From Bacteroidaceae bacterium (lineage in GTDB: Bacteria > Bacteroidota > Bacteroidia > Bacteroidales > Bacteroidaceae): a stretch of DNA of 64,000 nucleotides. The stretch spans positions 1 through 64,000 of the forward strand of contig JAFYPH010000036.1 in NCBI GenBank assembly GCA_017547585.1. The letters are read 5' to 3'. The number at the start of each line of letters is the position of its first letter. The first letter of the stretch is position 1. The translations under genes and the position numbers were made by a program. The notes below the pieces were generated by a model. The model made no database searches. It was not told the DNA's origin and was given only the letters and a program-made list of their open reading frames with translations. This document shows, one piece after another, positions 27,136 through 35,632 of the stretch.

Positions 27136-28515
27136 TTAGATTCGTCCGTCGCCCAGCAGTTTCTGGACAAACTCGTCGATTCTTCTCATTTCGCGCGAGA
27201 TTCGTATCCTCTGCGGGCAGTGGTGCTCACACTCGCGGCAGCCTGTGCACTTGTCGGCCTGTCGCAGACGGGGAACGCCTCGTTCGAGGCCCACAAGAAA
27301 GGCGCGACGCTGCTCATTGTAGTCGGCATCCATCTCATTCTGGGGCATACGGCCCTCGTCGAGACATCTGTTGTAGTGGGCAAAGATGGCGGGAATGTCG
27401 AGGCCATAGGGACAGGGCATACAATATTTGCAGTCGGTGCAATCGATATTCTCGAAGCCCATTTTGCGCTTGGCAACATCCATGAGCATGCTTCTGTCGT
27501 CGTCGGTGAGGGGCTTCAGGGGCGAATATGTGCGTATATTATCCTGCAGATGCTCCATATAGGTCATTCCGCTGAGCACCGTCAGCACATTGTCGTAGTC
27601 GCCCGCGAAGCGGAAGGCCCACGATGCTACACTCGCCTGCGGCTCGCGCTCCTTGAGCATCGCCATTGCCTGATAGTTCATTTTTGCCAAACGACCGCCC
27701 AGCAGCGGTTCCATAATAACTACGGGGATATTCTTCTCTTTCAGGCGGTTGTACATATACTCGGCAGTGGGGTTTCCACGCTGCCAATCGACGTAGTTCA
27801 TCTGTATCTGAATAAAGTCCCAATGAACGCCCGCCTCGTCGAGCATAAAGTCGAAAAACTCCTTCTCGCCGTGGAACGACCATCCGAGGTTTCTTATCTT
27901 GCCCTCGCGTTTCTGCTGCTGCAGATAGTCGAGAAGGCCATTCTTTATGAAGCGGTTGTCGTATGCGTTTCTGTTGCCCAGATTGTGCAACAACAGATAG
28001 TCAATATAGTCTGTCTGAAGCTCTTTCAGTGAGTTTGCGAACATCTCTTTTCCAAACTCGAAGCTGTTGTCGCCGCGCATGTTCGACAGCTTGGTTGCGA
28101 TAAAATAGCTGTTGCGCGGGTGGCGGCTCAGGGCAATGCCCGTCGCCTTCTCCGACGCTCCCTTGCAGTAGACGGGGGCCGTGTCGAAGTAGTTGACGCC
28201 ATGCGCGAGTGCGTAGTCGACAAGCTCGTTTACACGCTCCTGGTCGATAACATCCTCCTCTTTCTCATTTTTGGTCATGGGCAGACGCATCATTCCGTAG
28301 CCCAGAATGGACACTTTGTCGCCGCTATTGTGGTTGATGCGATAGGTCATTTTGTCTGTGGGAACTTCGCCACCGACACCCTCGGCAACATATTTTTTCA
28401 TGCCTTTGTCGCCCGAACAGCCAACCATTGCCGCCGACGATGCAACAACCGCACCCGTGCCCAGACGTTTCAAGAACTCGCGACGTCCGGCGTTGAGACT
28501 CTTTTCTTCTTTCAT
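27136..28515 (-). CDS. Tat-exported aldo/keto reductase with C-terminal ferredoxin clusters
   Basis: The 459-residue protein starts with a twin-arginine signal (GRREFLKRLG, Arg11-Arg12) and a possible lipobox (Cys33, in MVGCSG). The aldo/keto reductase barrel follows with its catalytic tetrad in NYFDTAPVY (Asp, Tyr), IATKLSN (Lys) and LLLHNLG (His). The C-terminus carries CTDCKYCMPC and CTGCRECEHHC, two 4Fe-4S motifs. The start at 28515 is chosen because the Tat signal begins there; the frame extends upstream to 28584 but that would cross the promoter. It is the first gene of an operon with the polyferredoxin, which could hand electrons to it. Substrate unknown. Confidence 0.88.
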   Translation of the reverse strand: MKEEKSLNAGRREFLKRLGTGAVVASSAAMVGCSGDKGMKKYVAEGVGGEVPTDKMTYRINHNSGDKVSILGYGMMRLPMTKNEKEEDVIDQERVNELVDYALAHGVNYFDTAPVYCKGASEKATGIALSRHPRNSYFIATKLSNMRGDNSFEFGKEMFANSLKELQTDYIDYLLLHNLGNRNAYDNRFIKNGLLDYLQQQKREGKIRNLGWSFHGEKEFFDFMLDEAGVHWDFIQIQMNYVDWQRGNPTAEYMYNRLKEKNIPVVIMEPLLGGRLAKMNYQAMAMLKEREPQASVASWAFRFAGDYDNVLTVLSGMTYMEHLQDNIRTYSPLKPLTDDDRSMLMDVAKRKMGFENIDCTDCKYCMPCPYGLDIPAIFAHYNRCLDEGRMPQNEMDADYNEQRRAFLVGLERGVPRLRQADKCTGCRECEHHCPQRIRISREMRRIDEFVQKLLGDGRI

Positions 28516-28554
28516 AGTGTAAGAAAGTTTTTGTTTATGATAGTATGTTTCTGC

Positions 28555-28586
28555 CAAAGATAGAACTTCGCCACCAAAAAACAAAA
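28555..28586 (-). promoter_or_regulatory. Bacteroidetes-type promoter of the reductase/polyferredoxin operon
   Basis: Read on the minus strand: TTTTG (28586-28582), 19 bases, TATCTTTG (28562-28555). Both boxes match the consensus, and the reductase ATG follows about 40 bases downstream. Confidence 0.75.
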
Positions 28587-28607
28587 TTTATGCTGTTTTT
28601 TGGTGGC
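28570..28607. repeat. 14-bp inverted repeat overlapping the promoter
   Basis: GCCACCAAAAAACA (28570-28583) and its exact reverse complement (28594-28607) are separated by 10 bases. The left arm covers the spacer and part of the -33 box of the reductase promoter, so it may be an operator. On the plus strand it is followed by a T-rich run and could instead be a terminator, but no plus-strand gene precedes it. Confidence 0.6.
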
Positions 28608-28705
28608 TATTTTTATTTTTTAGAAACTGTTTGGGCGCTAACGTAAGGCGACCGCTCGATTATTTTTAGCGCAGCACTGTTGCATAGGCTTTGTGTAGAC
28701 GAAAA

Positions 28706-28735
28706 AATAGAGCCGAAAATTTTCGGCTCTATTTT
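28706..28735 (-). terminator. Terminator of the flavodiiron/ftcD operon
   Basis: A perfect 30-base palindrome centred on GAAAATTTTC with GAGCC/GGCTC arms (28706-28735), flanked on the minus strand by TATTTTTT. It lies directly after the stop of the secreted protein gene. Confidence 0.85.
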
Positions 28736-28736
28736 T

Positions 28737-29555
28737 CTATTTTACAAACACCTTCTTCTTCACCACCCTGCCGCCGACGTTAAGCACAAGAATGTGCGTG
28801 CCTTTGGAGGTTGCAGGCAGAATAATTTCGCTGCCCTCGCCCGAGCGGCGGGCAACCGTCGCGCCCATGCTGTTGTAGAGCGTCGCGCTCCAAGCATCGG
28901 AGCAAGGAAGAGTAATGACACATTCACCATTACACTGATTTACAACAATATTTTCAACCGAGAGATTCCCGACACCACTATCATCGAACATATAAAAAAG
29001 TTCCCTGTTCACATACAGCGTGTCGCCATTTGCCTCAACGCAACATATAAGGTCGAACAAAAAGCCGTTGGAAACCGAAGAGTTTTCAAAAGGGTAACGG
29101 TTGATAAAGCCCAGCCCTTCGAGCCATGTGCCACTGTAAGCGCCACCCATTACCCAATATTTTCGGCCTTGCAACTCGCCCATTTCATCTATTATTCCAC
29201 ATTGCGAGGGGGCTGTAGGGTTTACCCATGCTGTGTCGCCAACGCCCCACGACTCATCGAAGAGCAGTGTGTCGCGCTCCAATTCACGCTCGTAAGCATA
29301 CCATTTAGTGCCCTCTTTGCGCAGAAGATTATAGCCCGAATTGTAGCCGGGACGCATTTTGGAGTAACTGCGACCATCTATAACGGAACTGCCCAAAATG
29401 TAGCTCGTGTACAGGCTCTCCACCATAGGCGGTTCGACAATGTTGCATCGACGCATTATCCATTTGCGTCCTGCGGGAAAAGCATCATCGGCTATAACAG
29501 GGCACAAGAATGAAAAAAGGCAAGACAAAGCAGCAGTTATCACTATTCGTTTCAT
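28737..29555 (-). CDS. Secreted protein with a type IX-like C-terminal sorting domain
   Basis: The protein has 272 residues from the ATG at 29555, which is chosen because the signal peptide MKRIVITAALSCLFSFLCP starts there and because the longer frame would run into ftcD. The central part, rich in Tyr/Trp/Gly, is a lineage-specific domain I do not recognise. The last 70 residues (SATLYNSMGATVARRSGEG and a final GGRVVKKKVFVK) match the pattern of type IX secretion sorting domains: an initial Y-N-x-x-G strand and a basic end. No secretion-system genes are in this window apart from gldH, which belongs to the same gliding/secretion gene set by name only. Confidence 0.72.
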   Translation of the reverse strand: MKRIVITAALSCLFSFLCPVIADDAFPAGRKWIMRRCNIVEPPMVESLYTSYILGSSVIDGRSYSKMRPGYNSGYNLLRKEGTKWYAYERELERDTLLFDESWGVGDTAWVNPTAPSQCGIIDEMGELQGRKYWVMGGAYSGTWLEGLGFINRYPFENSSVSNGFLFDLICCVEANGDTLYVNRELFYMFDDSGVGNLSVENIVVNQCNGECVITLPCSDAWSATLYNSMGATVARRSGEGSEIILPATSKGTHILVLNVGGRVVKKKVFVK

Positions 29556-29581
29556 AGCCGTAGATTTTAGGGTTGTTATTA

Positions 29582-30631
29582 TCACAACAGACTCTCTATC
29601 ATTCTTTTCTCGGGGAGGAAAGGCGCAATCTCGCTCAGGTTCATTGTCTCGACTGCCAAAGAGACGGCTGCCGCATCGTCGGCGCATGGCAGCGAGCGCT
29701 GCTGTGCAAAGTATCGTCCGGCCTCGACAAGCACACGTTCGGGGACAAGGCCTATAATTTCGGTGCCTGTGACGCGGGCGCCACGCAGAAGAGCCACACG
29801 AGAGACCTCTTCGAACACTTTATGCAGGGGCGCAACATCAATGTCTGTAACATTCATCGACACCTGCGCGCGGCCATATTCCTCTATGTACCAGCCTATT
29901 GCCTTGCAGGCTTTGAGTGTTCCGGGGCGACGCGCAGGGGCACCATTCTCGTCGAGCACAGGCACTCCGTCGCGTTTCACTATGCGCCCTTTCTCGTGCA
30001 CGTCGAGCGCAATCTCTTTGGCACACTGCACGTCGGCCTCTTTGTTCAGATTGAAATTCACGGCTATCAGAAACTTGCGCGCACCCACCACCGACGCGCC
30101 GCTGCGTGCCGCCTGCAGGGTGTACTCGCCGCCACCATAGTCGGGCATTTCGTCGGGCTGCACAATGCGCGAGGCAAGTGCCTCGTACTCGCCGTTGCGA
30201 CACACTGCAAGGTTGCGCCACTTCTCTTTGTAGGCGGCAGCCTCGTAGCAGTAGACAGGCACTCCAAGCTCGCTGTATATTCGCTGCGACAGGCGCCGCG
30301 CATACTCGGCACACTCTTCGAGGGTGATTCCCTTGACAGGAACAAGCGGAAGGACGTCCGTAGCACCGATGCGCGGGTGACGCCCTGTGTGACTGCGCAT
30401 GTCTATAAGCTCTGACGCGCATTTTACAGCGCGGAAAGCTGCCTCGACAACCGCATCGGGGTTGCCGGCAAAAGTAATCACTGTGCGATTGGCATCGAAG
30501 CCCGGGTCGACGTGCAGCACCTTTGCACCCTCTACCCCATCGATGGCGGCTGCAATAGCCTCGATAACCTCGGGGCGACGTCCCTCACTGAAGTTGGGGA
30601 CACACTCCATTATTCTCTCATTATCAATCAT
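29582..30631 (-). CDS. ftcD: Glutamate formimidoyltransferase
   Basis: Transfers the formimino group of N-formimino-L-glutamate, a histidine breakdown product, to tetrahydrofolate. The 349 residues contain the transferase domain only, without the cyclodeaminase half found in the animal enzyme. Recognisable segments are MECVPNFSEGR at the start, HTGRHPRIGATDVLPLVP in the middle and MNVTDIDVAPLHKVFEE near the C-terminus. The ATG at 30631 overlaps the TGA of the flavodiiron gene (ATGA); a second ATG seven codons in (30610) is the conserved family start and may be the true one. No other histidine-utilisation gene is nearby, which is unusual. Confidence 0.93.
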   Translation of the reverse strand: MIDNERIMECVPNFSEGRRPEVIEAIAAAIDGVEGAKVLHVDPGFDANRTVITFAGNPDAVVEAAFRAVKCASELIDMRSHTGRHPRIGATDVLPLVPVKGITLEECAEYARRLSQRIYSELGVPVYCYEAAAYKEKWRNLAVCRNGEYEALASRIVQPDEMPDYGGGEYTLQAARSGASVVGARKFLIAVNFNLNKEADVQCAKEIALDVHEKGRIVKRDGVPVLDENGAPARRPGTLKACKAIGWYIEEYGRAQVSMNVTDIDVAPLHKVFEEVSRVALLRGARVTGTEIIGLVPERVLVEAGRYFAQQRSLPCADDAAAVSLAVETMNLSEIAPFLPEKRMIESLL

Positions 30632-31803
30632 AAAGTCTCGGAAAAAGCTGTTGCAAAAGCATCAATCTGCTCATCGGTTACCGAGAGCGACGACTGTTTC
30701 ATTTCTATGCTGCAAGGCAATGTCTCCCAGCCACATTTTTCGGCCTTTTCGGCGAAGCGCTTGAGGGCAGCCGAGGCCCATGTGTACGAGCCCGCAAAGC
30801 CGAAGAGACGGCCCTTCACTGTGCGCTCCGAAATTTTCTCGAGAAGCTCGCGCACGGGCGGAAAAAGTTCGTTATTGTATGTGGGCGAAGCAATTACAAG
30901 GCCGCGGTACAGGAAAATGTCGCGAAGAACCTCGGAAATATCAGCCGACGAGAGGTCATAGATTTTTATCTTCTCGACACCCTTCTCGCGCAGACGGCAG
31001 GCAATCTCTTCGCACAATCCTGCTGTATTTCCGTACATCGAGCCGTAGGCAACCACCGCTCCGCGCTGCGCCGCGTAGCGGCTGAGCTCGTCGTACACCT
31101 TCACCACCTTGCCGATGGAGCGTTTCCACACAGGGCCGTGGGTAGCGGCAATAATCTCGATGGGCAGCGGCGCGAGTCTCTGCAGGGCCTTCTGCACGGG
31201 CGCGCCATATTTTCCGACGATGCACGCATAGTAGCGCACCATTTCGTCGTAGTAGTCCTCGAAGGCAAGCTCTTCGTCGGTGACGCCGCCGTCGAGCGCG
31301 CCGAAACAGCCGAAGGCGTCGCCCGAAAAGAGTATCTTCGCAACGCTGCCGTATGTAACCATCGTCTCGGGCCAATGCACCATGGGAGCAAGGTAAAAAG
31401 TAAGTGTTTCGCTGCCCAGCGACAGTGTAGAGCCATCCGAAACCTCGAGCAGATTTTCACAGATTCCATAGTAGCCTTTAATCATCTGCAGAGTCTTTGC
31501 ATTGCCCACAATTTGCATCTGTGGGTAGCGCTGTCTGAGCGCGGCGATAGAGCCCGAGTGGTCGGGCTCCATATGATTGACGATAAGATAGTCGACGGGG
31601 CGGCCGCCGGCAGCCTTTTCTATATTTTGCATAAAAGCCGAAGCATACGCAACCTCGACAGTGTCGACAACAGCAACCTTTTCATCGGCAATCACATAGC
31701 TATTATACGAGACGCCGCGATGCAAGCTCCACAGACGCTCGAAAAGATGCGTCACTCGGTCGTTCACTCCAACGTAAAATATTGTATCGGTAATCTTTTT
31801 CAT
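30628..31803 (-). CDS. Flavodiiron protein (A-type flavoprotein)
   Basis: Cytoplasmic enzyme that reduces oxygen to water or nitric oxide to nitrous oxide in anaerobes. The 391-residue protein has the metallo-beta-lactamase-like domain with the diiron ligands HMEPDH (His77, Glu79, Asp81, His82), FSGDAFG and ATHGPVW, followed by a flavodoxin domain that begins AYGSMYGNTAG and binds FMN. No rubredoxin domain is attached, so a separate electron donor is needed. It heads an operon with ftcD (4-base overlap). Confidence 0.94.
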   Translation of the reverse strand: MKKITDTIFYVGVNDRVTHLFERLWSLHRGVSYNSYVIADEKVAVVDTVEVAYASAFMQNIEKAAGGRPVDYLIVNHMEPDHSGSIAALRQRYPQMQIVGNAKTLQMIKGYYGICENLLEVSDGSTLSLGSETLTFYLAPMVHWPETMVTYGSVAKILFSGDAFGCFGALDGGVTDEELAFEDYYDEMVRYYACIVGKYGAPVQKALQRLAPLPIEIIAATHGPVWKRSIGKVVKVYDELSRYAAQRGAVVAYGSMYGNTAGLCEEIACRLREKGVEKIKIYDLSSADISEVLRDIFLYRGLVIASPTYNNELFPPVRELLEKISERTVKGRLFGFAGSYTWASAALKRFAEKAEKCGWETLPCSIEMKQSSLSVTDEQIDAFATAFSETL

Positions 31804-31954
31804 AAAATTATTTTACCATAAAAATTAAACATTCTGCACCCGCGACAAAAGAAAAAATCCATCGCGGCAGCACTGCGAATACAGCACCGGCGAGTGAGAG
31901 AAAATCTATTTTCAATCGCAACTGACGTACTCTATTTTCGCAGCAAATATGTTG

Positions 31955-31962
31955 CAAATATA
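31955..31962 (-). promoter_or_regulatory. -7 box of the flavodiiron operon
   Basis: TATATTTG on the minus strand fits TAnnTTTG. No convincing -33 TTTG was found. The 29 bases ending here (31934-31962) match those before the metF -7 box at all but a few positions. Confidence 0.42.
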
Positions 31963-32079
31963 GCGCAAATTAGCACAAAGGAAAGAGGGTAAAATAAAAA
32001 TATCGGCAAACAAAGACTAAAAAGATAAAAAGCAGTAAAAATAACAGGCTGCAATACCATATTATTCGGCTAAAAAAAG

Positions 32080-32087
32080 TATCTTTG
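32080..32087 (+). promoter_or_regulatory. -7 box of purH
   Basis: TATCTTTG, a full match to TAnnTTTG. The -33 position (about 32057-32060) reads CCAT, not TTTG, so the assignment rests on one box. Confidence 0.42.
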
Positions 32088-32208
32088 CAAAATATTAGCG
32101 CAGGGGTACAAAAACGCCCTAAAAGCAGCATTAAAAGTAACGTCCGACACACGAAAAATGTGCATCGGAAAGCAAAAAACAAGAATATAAACTCAAAAAA
32201 AATAAATC

Positions 32209-33738
32209 ATGTCATCTACAACAAAAAAAATCGAAAGCGCACTTGTATCCGTTTTTCACAAAGACGGACTTGACGAGATTATAAAAGCACTCCACGCAAA
32301 CGGAGTAAAGTTGATTTCTACCGGTGGAACACAGCAGTTCATCGAGTCGCTGGGCATTCCCTGCGAAGCTGTTGAGGACCTCACAGGCTACCCCTCAATC
32401 CTGGGCGGTCGCGTAAAGACACTCCACCCCAAGGTATTCGGCGGTATTCTCGCACGTCGCGACCTCGAGAAAGACCAGGAGCAGGCTGCACAGTACGAGA
32501 TTCCCATGGTAGACCTCGTGATTGTAGACCTCTACCCCTTCGAAAAGACTGTTGCATCGGGCGCACCCGAGGCTGACATCATCGAGAAGATTGACATAGG
32601 CGGTATTTCACTCATCCGCGCAGCTGCAAAGAACTTCAAGGACGTGGTTATCGTTGCCAGCCAGGCACAGTACCAGCCCCTCGCCGACATTCTCAAAAGC
32701 AACGGTGCACAGACAACACTCGAGGAGCGTCGTTTCTTTGCACGTGAGGCATTCGGCGTTTCTTCGCACTACGACTCGGCTATCTTCAACTACTTCGACG
32801 GCGAGGAGCAGAGCGCGTTCCGTTACACACAGGATAGCCCCATGTCTTTGCGTTACGGCGAGAACCCCCACCAGAAGGGTGCATTCTACGGCAATTTCAA
32901 AGAGATTTTCGACCAGATTCACGGTAAAGAGATCTCTTACAACAACCTTCTCGACATTAACGCAGCTGTAGACCTCATCAGCGAGTTCGGCGACGAGACA
33001 ACATTCGCAATCCTCAAGCACAACAACGCTTGCGGCCTTGCATCGCGCCCCACACTCATCGAGGCTTGGAAAGATGCTCTTGCAGGCGACCCCGTATCAG
33101 CATTCGGCGGAGTGCTCATCACCAACAAGGCTATCGACAAAGAGACAGCCGAGGAGATTAACAAGATTTTCTTCGAGGTTATCATCGCTCCCGACTACGA
33201 TGTTGAGGCTATCGAGGTTCTCACACAGAAGAAAAACCGCATCATCCTTGTACAGAAGGCTCTTGTACAGCCCACAAAGACCTTCCGTAACGTGCTCAAC
33301 GGCGTACTCGTTCAGGAGAGAGACGCAAAGATTGAGACTCCCGAGGACCTTACACAGGTTACAAAGGTAGCTCCCACGGCAAGCGAGGTCGAGGACATGC
33401 TCTTCGCAAACAAGATTGTTAAGCAGAGCAAGAGCAACGCTATCGTGCTTGCAAAGAACAAGCAGCTTATCGCAAGCGGTGTCGGACAGACTTCACGCGT
33501 GGACGCATTGAAACACGCTATCGAGAAGGCCGGCTCATTCGGATTCTCTCTCGAGGGTGCAGTGATGGCCAGCGACGCATTCTTCCCCTTCCCCGATTGT
33601 GTAGAGATTGCACACAATGCCGGCGTTACAGCAGTTATCCACCCCGGAGGCTCTATTAAGGACAACCTCTCTGTGGAGTATTGCGACGCAAACGAAATGG
33701 CAATGGTAACAACAGGATTCCGTCACTTCAAACACTAA
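32209..33738 (+). CDS. purH: Bifunctional AICAR transformylase / IMP cyclohydrolase
   Basis: Performs the last two steps of purine synthesis: formylation of AICAR with 10-formyl-tetrahydrofolate and ring closure to IMP. The 509 residues match the family. The N-terminal cyclohydrolase (methylglyoxal-synthase fold) shows ISTGGTQQFIE, LGGRVKTLHPKVFGGIL and DLVIVDLYPF; the C-terminal transformylase shows SLRYGENPHQKGAF, the catalytic ILKHNNACG and the terminal HPGGSIKD region. mreB starts 9 bases after the stop, so purine synthesis and cell-shape genes share a transcript, an order I associate with Bacteroidetes. Confidence 0.98.
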   Translation: MSSTTKKIESALVSVFHKDGLDEIIKALHANGVKLISTGGTQQFIESLGIPCEAVEDLTGYPSILGGRVKTLHPKVFGGILARRDLEKDQEQAAQYEIPMVDLVIVDLYPFEKTVASGAPEADIIEKIDIGGISLIRAAAKNFKDVVIVASQAQYQPLADILKSNGAQTTLEERRFFAREAFGVSSHYDSAIFNYFDGEEQSAFRYTQDSPMSLRYGENPHQKGAFYGNFKEIFDQIHGKEISYNNLLDINAAVDLISEFGDETTFAILKHNNACGLASRPTLIEAWKDALAGDPVSAFGGVLITNKAIDKETAEEINKIFFEVIIAPDYDVEAIEVLTQKKNRIILVQKALVQPTKTFRNVLNGVLVQERDAKIETPEDLTQVTKVAPTASEVEDMLFANKIVKQSKSNAIVLAKNKQLIASGVGQTSRVDALKHAIEKAGSFGFSLEGAVMASDAFFPFPDCVEIAHNAGVTAVIHPGGSIKDNLSVEYCDANEMAMVTTGFRHFKH

Positions 33739-33747
33739 TTTAAGAAA

Positions 33748-34764
33748 ATGGGACTTTTTTCATTCACACAAGAGATAGCTATTGACCTTGGCACCGCCAA
33801 CACCATCATCATGTACAACAACAAGATTGTTGTCGATGAGCCTTCGGTTGTCGCAATGGACAGCCAGAAAAAGATGATGGCTGTGGGTGAAAAGGCCAAG
33901 CAGATGCACGAGAAGACCAACCCCAACATCCACACTATCCGCCCCTTGCGCGACGGAGTCATCGCCGACTTCTACGCTTGCGAGCAGATGATGCGCGGAA
34001 TGATTGACAAGGTGAACATCGGCAGCAAATTCTTCACACCCAACCTGCGTATGGTTATCGGCGTTCCCTACGGCTCAACAGAGGTTGAGCTTCGTGCGGT
34101 GCGCGACTCGGCCGAGCACGCAGGCGGCCGTGACGTATATTTGATTTACGAGCCCATGGCATCGGCATTGGGTATCGGCCTTGACGTAACCGCCCCCGAG
34201 GGTAACATGGTTGTGGACATAGGTGGTGGCTCAACAGAGATTGCCGTAATTTCATTGGGTGGCATCGTGTCGAACGGCTCACTGCGCACAGCGGGTGACG
34301 ACTTTACAGCAGACATTCAGGAGTATATGAGCCGCCAGCACAATGTTCGCGTCAGCGAGCGTATGGCCGAGCGTATCAAGATTCACGTAGGCTCGGCACT
34401 CACCGAGCTTGGCGAGGATGCTCCCCAGGACTATATTGTGCATGGCCCCAACCGCATCACAGCAATGCCCATCGAGGTGCCTGTATGCTATCAGGAGATT
34501 GCACACTGTATCGACAAGTCTATCATCAAGATTGAGAATGCCATCATCAGCGCACTCGAGAACACTCCGCCCGAACTCTACGCGGACATCGTGCACAATG
34601 GTATCTATCTTGCAGGTGGCGGCGCGCTGTTGCGCGGACTCGCCAAACGTTTCTCGGACAAGATTAATATTCCCTTCCACGTAGCCGAGGACCCCTTGTA
34701 CTGCGTGGCAAAAGGTACATCACTTGCACTGAGAGACCTCAACTATCCGTTCTTGATGAGATAA
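33748..34764 (+). CDS. mreB: Rod shape-determining actin-like protein MreB
   Basis: Bacterial actin that forms membrane-associated filaments and guides the elongasome. The 338-residue protein contains the phosphate 1 motif IDLGTANTII, phosphate 2 VVDIGGGSTEIAVISLGG and the adenosine motif LAGGGALLRGLAKRF. The N-terminus MGLFSFTQE is a short hydrophobic membrane-binding segment. It is followed by mreC, mreD, a PBP2 gene and rodA, the complete elongasome set except RodZ. Confidence 0.97.
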   Translation: MGLFSFTQEIAIDLGTANTIIMYNNKIVVDEPSVVAMDSQKKMMAVGEKAKQMHEKTNPNIHTIRPLRDGVIADFYACEQMMRGMIDKVNIGSKFFTPNLRMVIGVPYGSTEVELRAVRDSAEHAGGRDVYLIYEPMASALGIGLDVTAPEGNMVVDIGGGSTEIAVISLGGIVSNGSLRTAGDDFTADIQEYMSRQHNVRVSERMAERIKIHVGSALTELGEDAPQDYIVHGPNRITAMPIEVPVCYQEIAHCIDKSIIKIENAIISALENTPPELYADIVHNGIYLAGGGALLRGLAKRFSDKINIPFHVAEDPLYCVAKGTSLALRDLNYPFLMR

Positions 34765-34777
34765 GATATTAAGAACA

Positions 34778-35632
34778 GTGCGAGCATTATTCAACTTTCT
34801 TGTAAAACACAACGACTGGTTCCTCTTCTTGTTATTAGAGGGAATCAGTCTTGTGCTTATTGTGCGTTTCAACAACTACCAGAGTGCAACATTTTTCACG
34901 TCGGCGGGAAGCATGGCAGGAAGCGTGTACAGCATGTTCATGGATGCCAACAGGTATTTTCATCTGAAGACCGAGAATGACGGTCTTCTGGCGCAGAATG
35001 TTGCCCTCACCCGCGAGCTCTCGCAGTTGAAGGAGCAGCTTACAGAGCTGCGCAACAGCGAGACACTGCTCAACGACTCACTGGTGAAGAGCATCGATTC
35101 GGGCTACAGATTCCTGACGGCGAACATCATAAACAATTCACTGAATTCGGTGAACAACTTCATCACCCTGAACAAGGGAAGCGACGATGGCGTACGCCCC
35201 GAAATGGGAGTCTTCAACAGCGACGGCATTGTGGGTGTCGTGTATCTGACCTCGAAAAACCGCTCGATAGTGATTCCCCTGCTCAACAGCAAGAGCAGCA
35301 TCAGCTGCCGCGTGAAGGGCAGCGAAAGTTTCTGCTCGCTCAGCTGGGACGGAGGCGACACACGTTACTCGAATCTCATCGACCTTCCACGATACGCACA
35401 GTTTGAAAAAGGCGACACGGTGGTTACCAGCGGATTCTCGTCAATCTTCCCCGGCGACCTGCCCGTGGGCACGGTAGAGAGAATCGAGGACTCGGCCGAC
35501 GGAATGTTCTACACTGTGCGCGTGAAGCTGTTTGTGGATTTCTCGCGTCTGACCTCGGTGTTCATCGTCGGCAACGACGACTACGAAGAGCAGAGCCAAC
35601 TTGAACAGGAAATAACAAAAATACTGAAGTAA
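34778..35632 (+). CDS. mreC: Rod shape-determining protein MreC (GTG start)
   Basis: Inner-membrane scaffold that links MreB to the periplasmic wall-synthesis enzymes. The 284-residue protein has one N-terminal membrane helix (WFLFLLLEGISLVLIV), a coiled-coil stretch (about residues 68-100) and the MreC beta-barrel domain with SVNNFITLNKGSDDGVRPEMG and YLTSKNRSIVIPLLN. The gene starts at GTG 34778, since no ATG lies between the mreB stop and the conserved N-terminus. Its stop overlaps the mreD start (TAATG). Confidence 0.95.
   Translation: MRALFNFLVKHNDWFLFLLLEGISLVLIVRFNNYQSATFFTSAGSMAGSVYSMFMDANRYFHLKTENDGLLAQNVALTRELSQLKEQLTELRNSETLLNDSLVKSIDSGYRFLTANIINNSLNSVNNFITLNKGSDDGVRPEMGVFNSDGIVGVVYLTSKNRSIVIPLLNSKSSISCRVKGSESFCSLSWDGGDTRYSNLIDLPRYAQFEKGDTVVTSGFSSIFPGDLPVGTVERIEDSADGMFYTVRVKLFVDFSRLTSVFIVGNDDYEEQSQLEQEITKILK

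Larger units (their letters stand above)
31804..32208. promoter_or_regulatory. Divergent intergenic region between the flavodiiron gene and purH
   Basis: This 405-base AT-rich region has no open frame of note. On the minus strand a -7 box TATATTTG lies at 31962-31955, within a stretch similar to the regions upstream of metF and recQ. On the plus strand TATCTTTG (32080-32087) is a full -7 match for purH, without a good -33 box. That implies a purH leader of about 115 bases, which contains an imperfect hairpin (32143-32169, TCCGACACA pairing with TGTG and TCGGA around a 2-base bulge). Confidence 0.5.
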
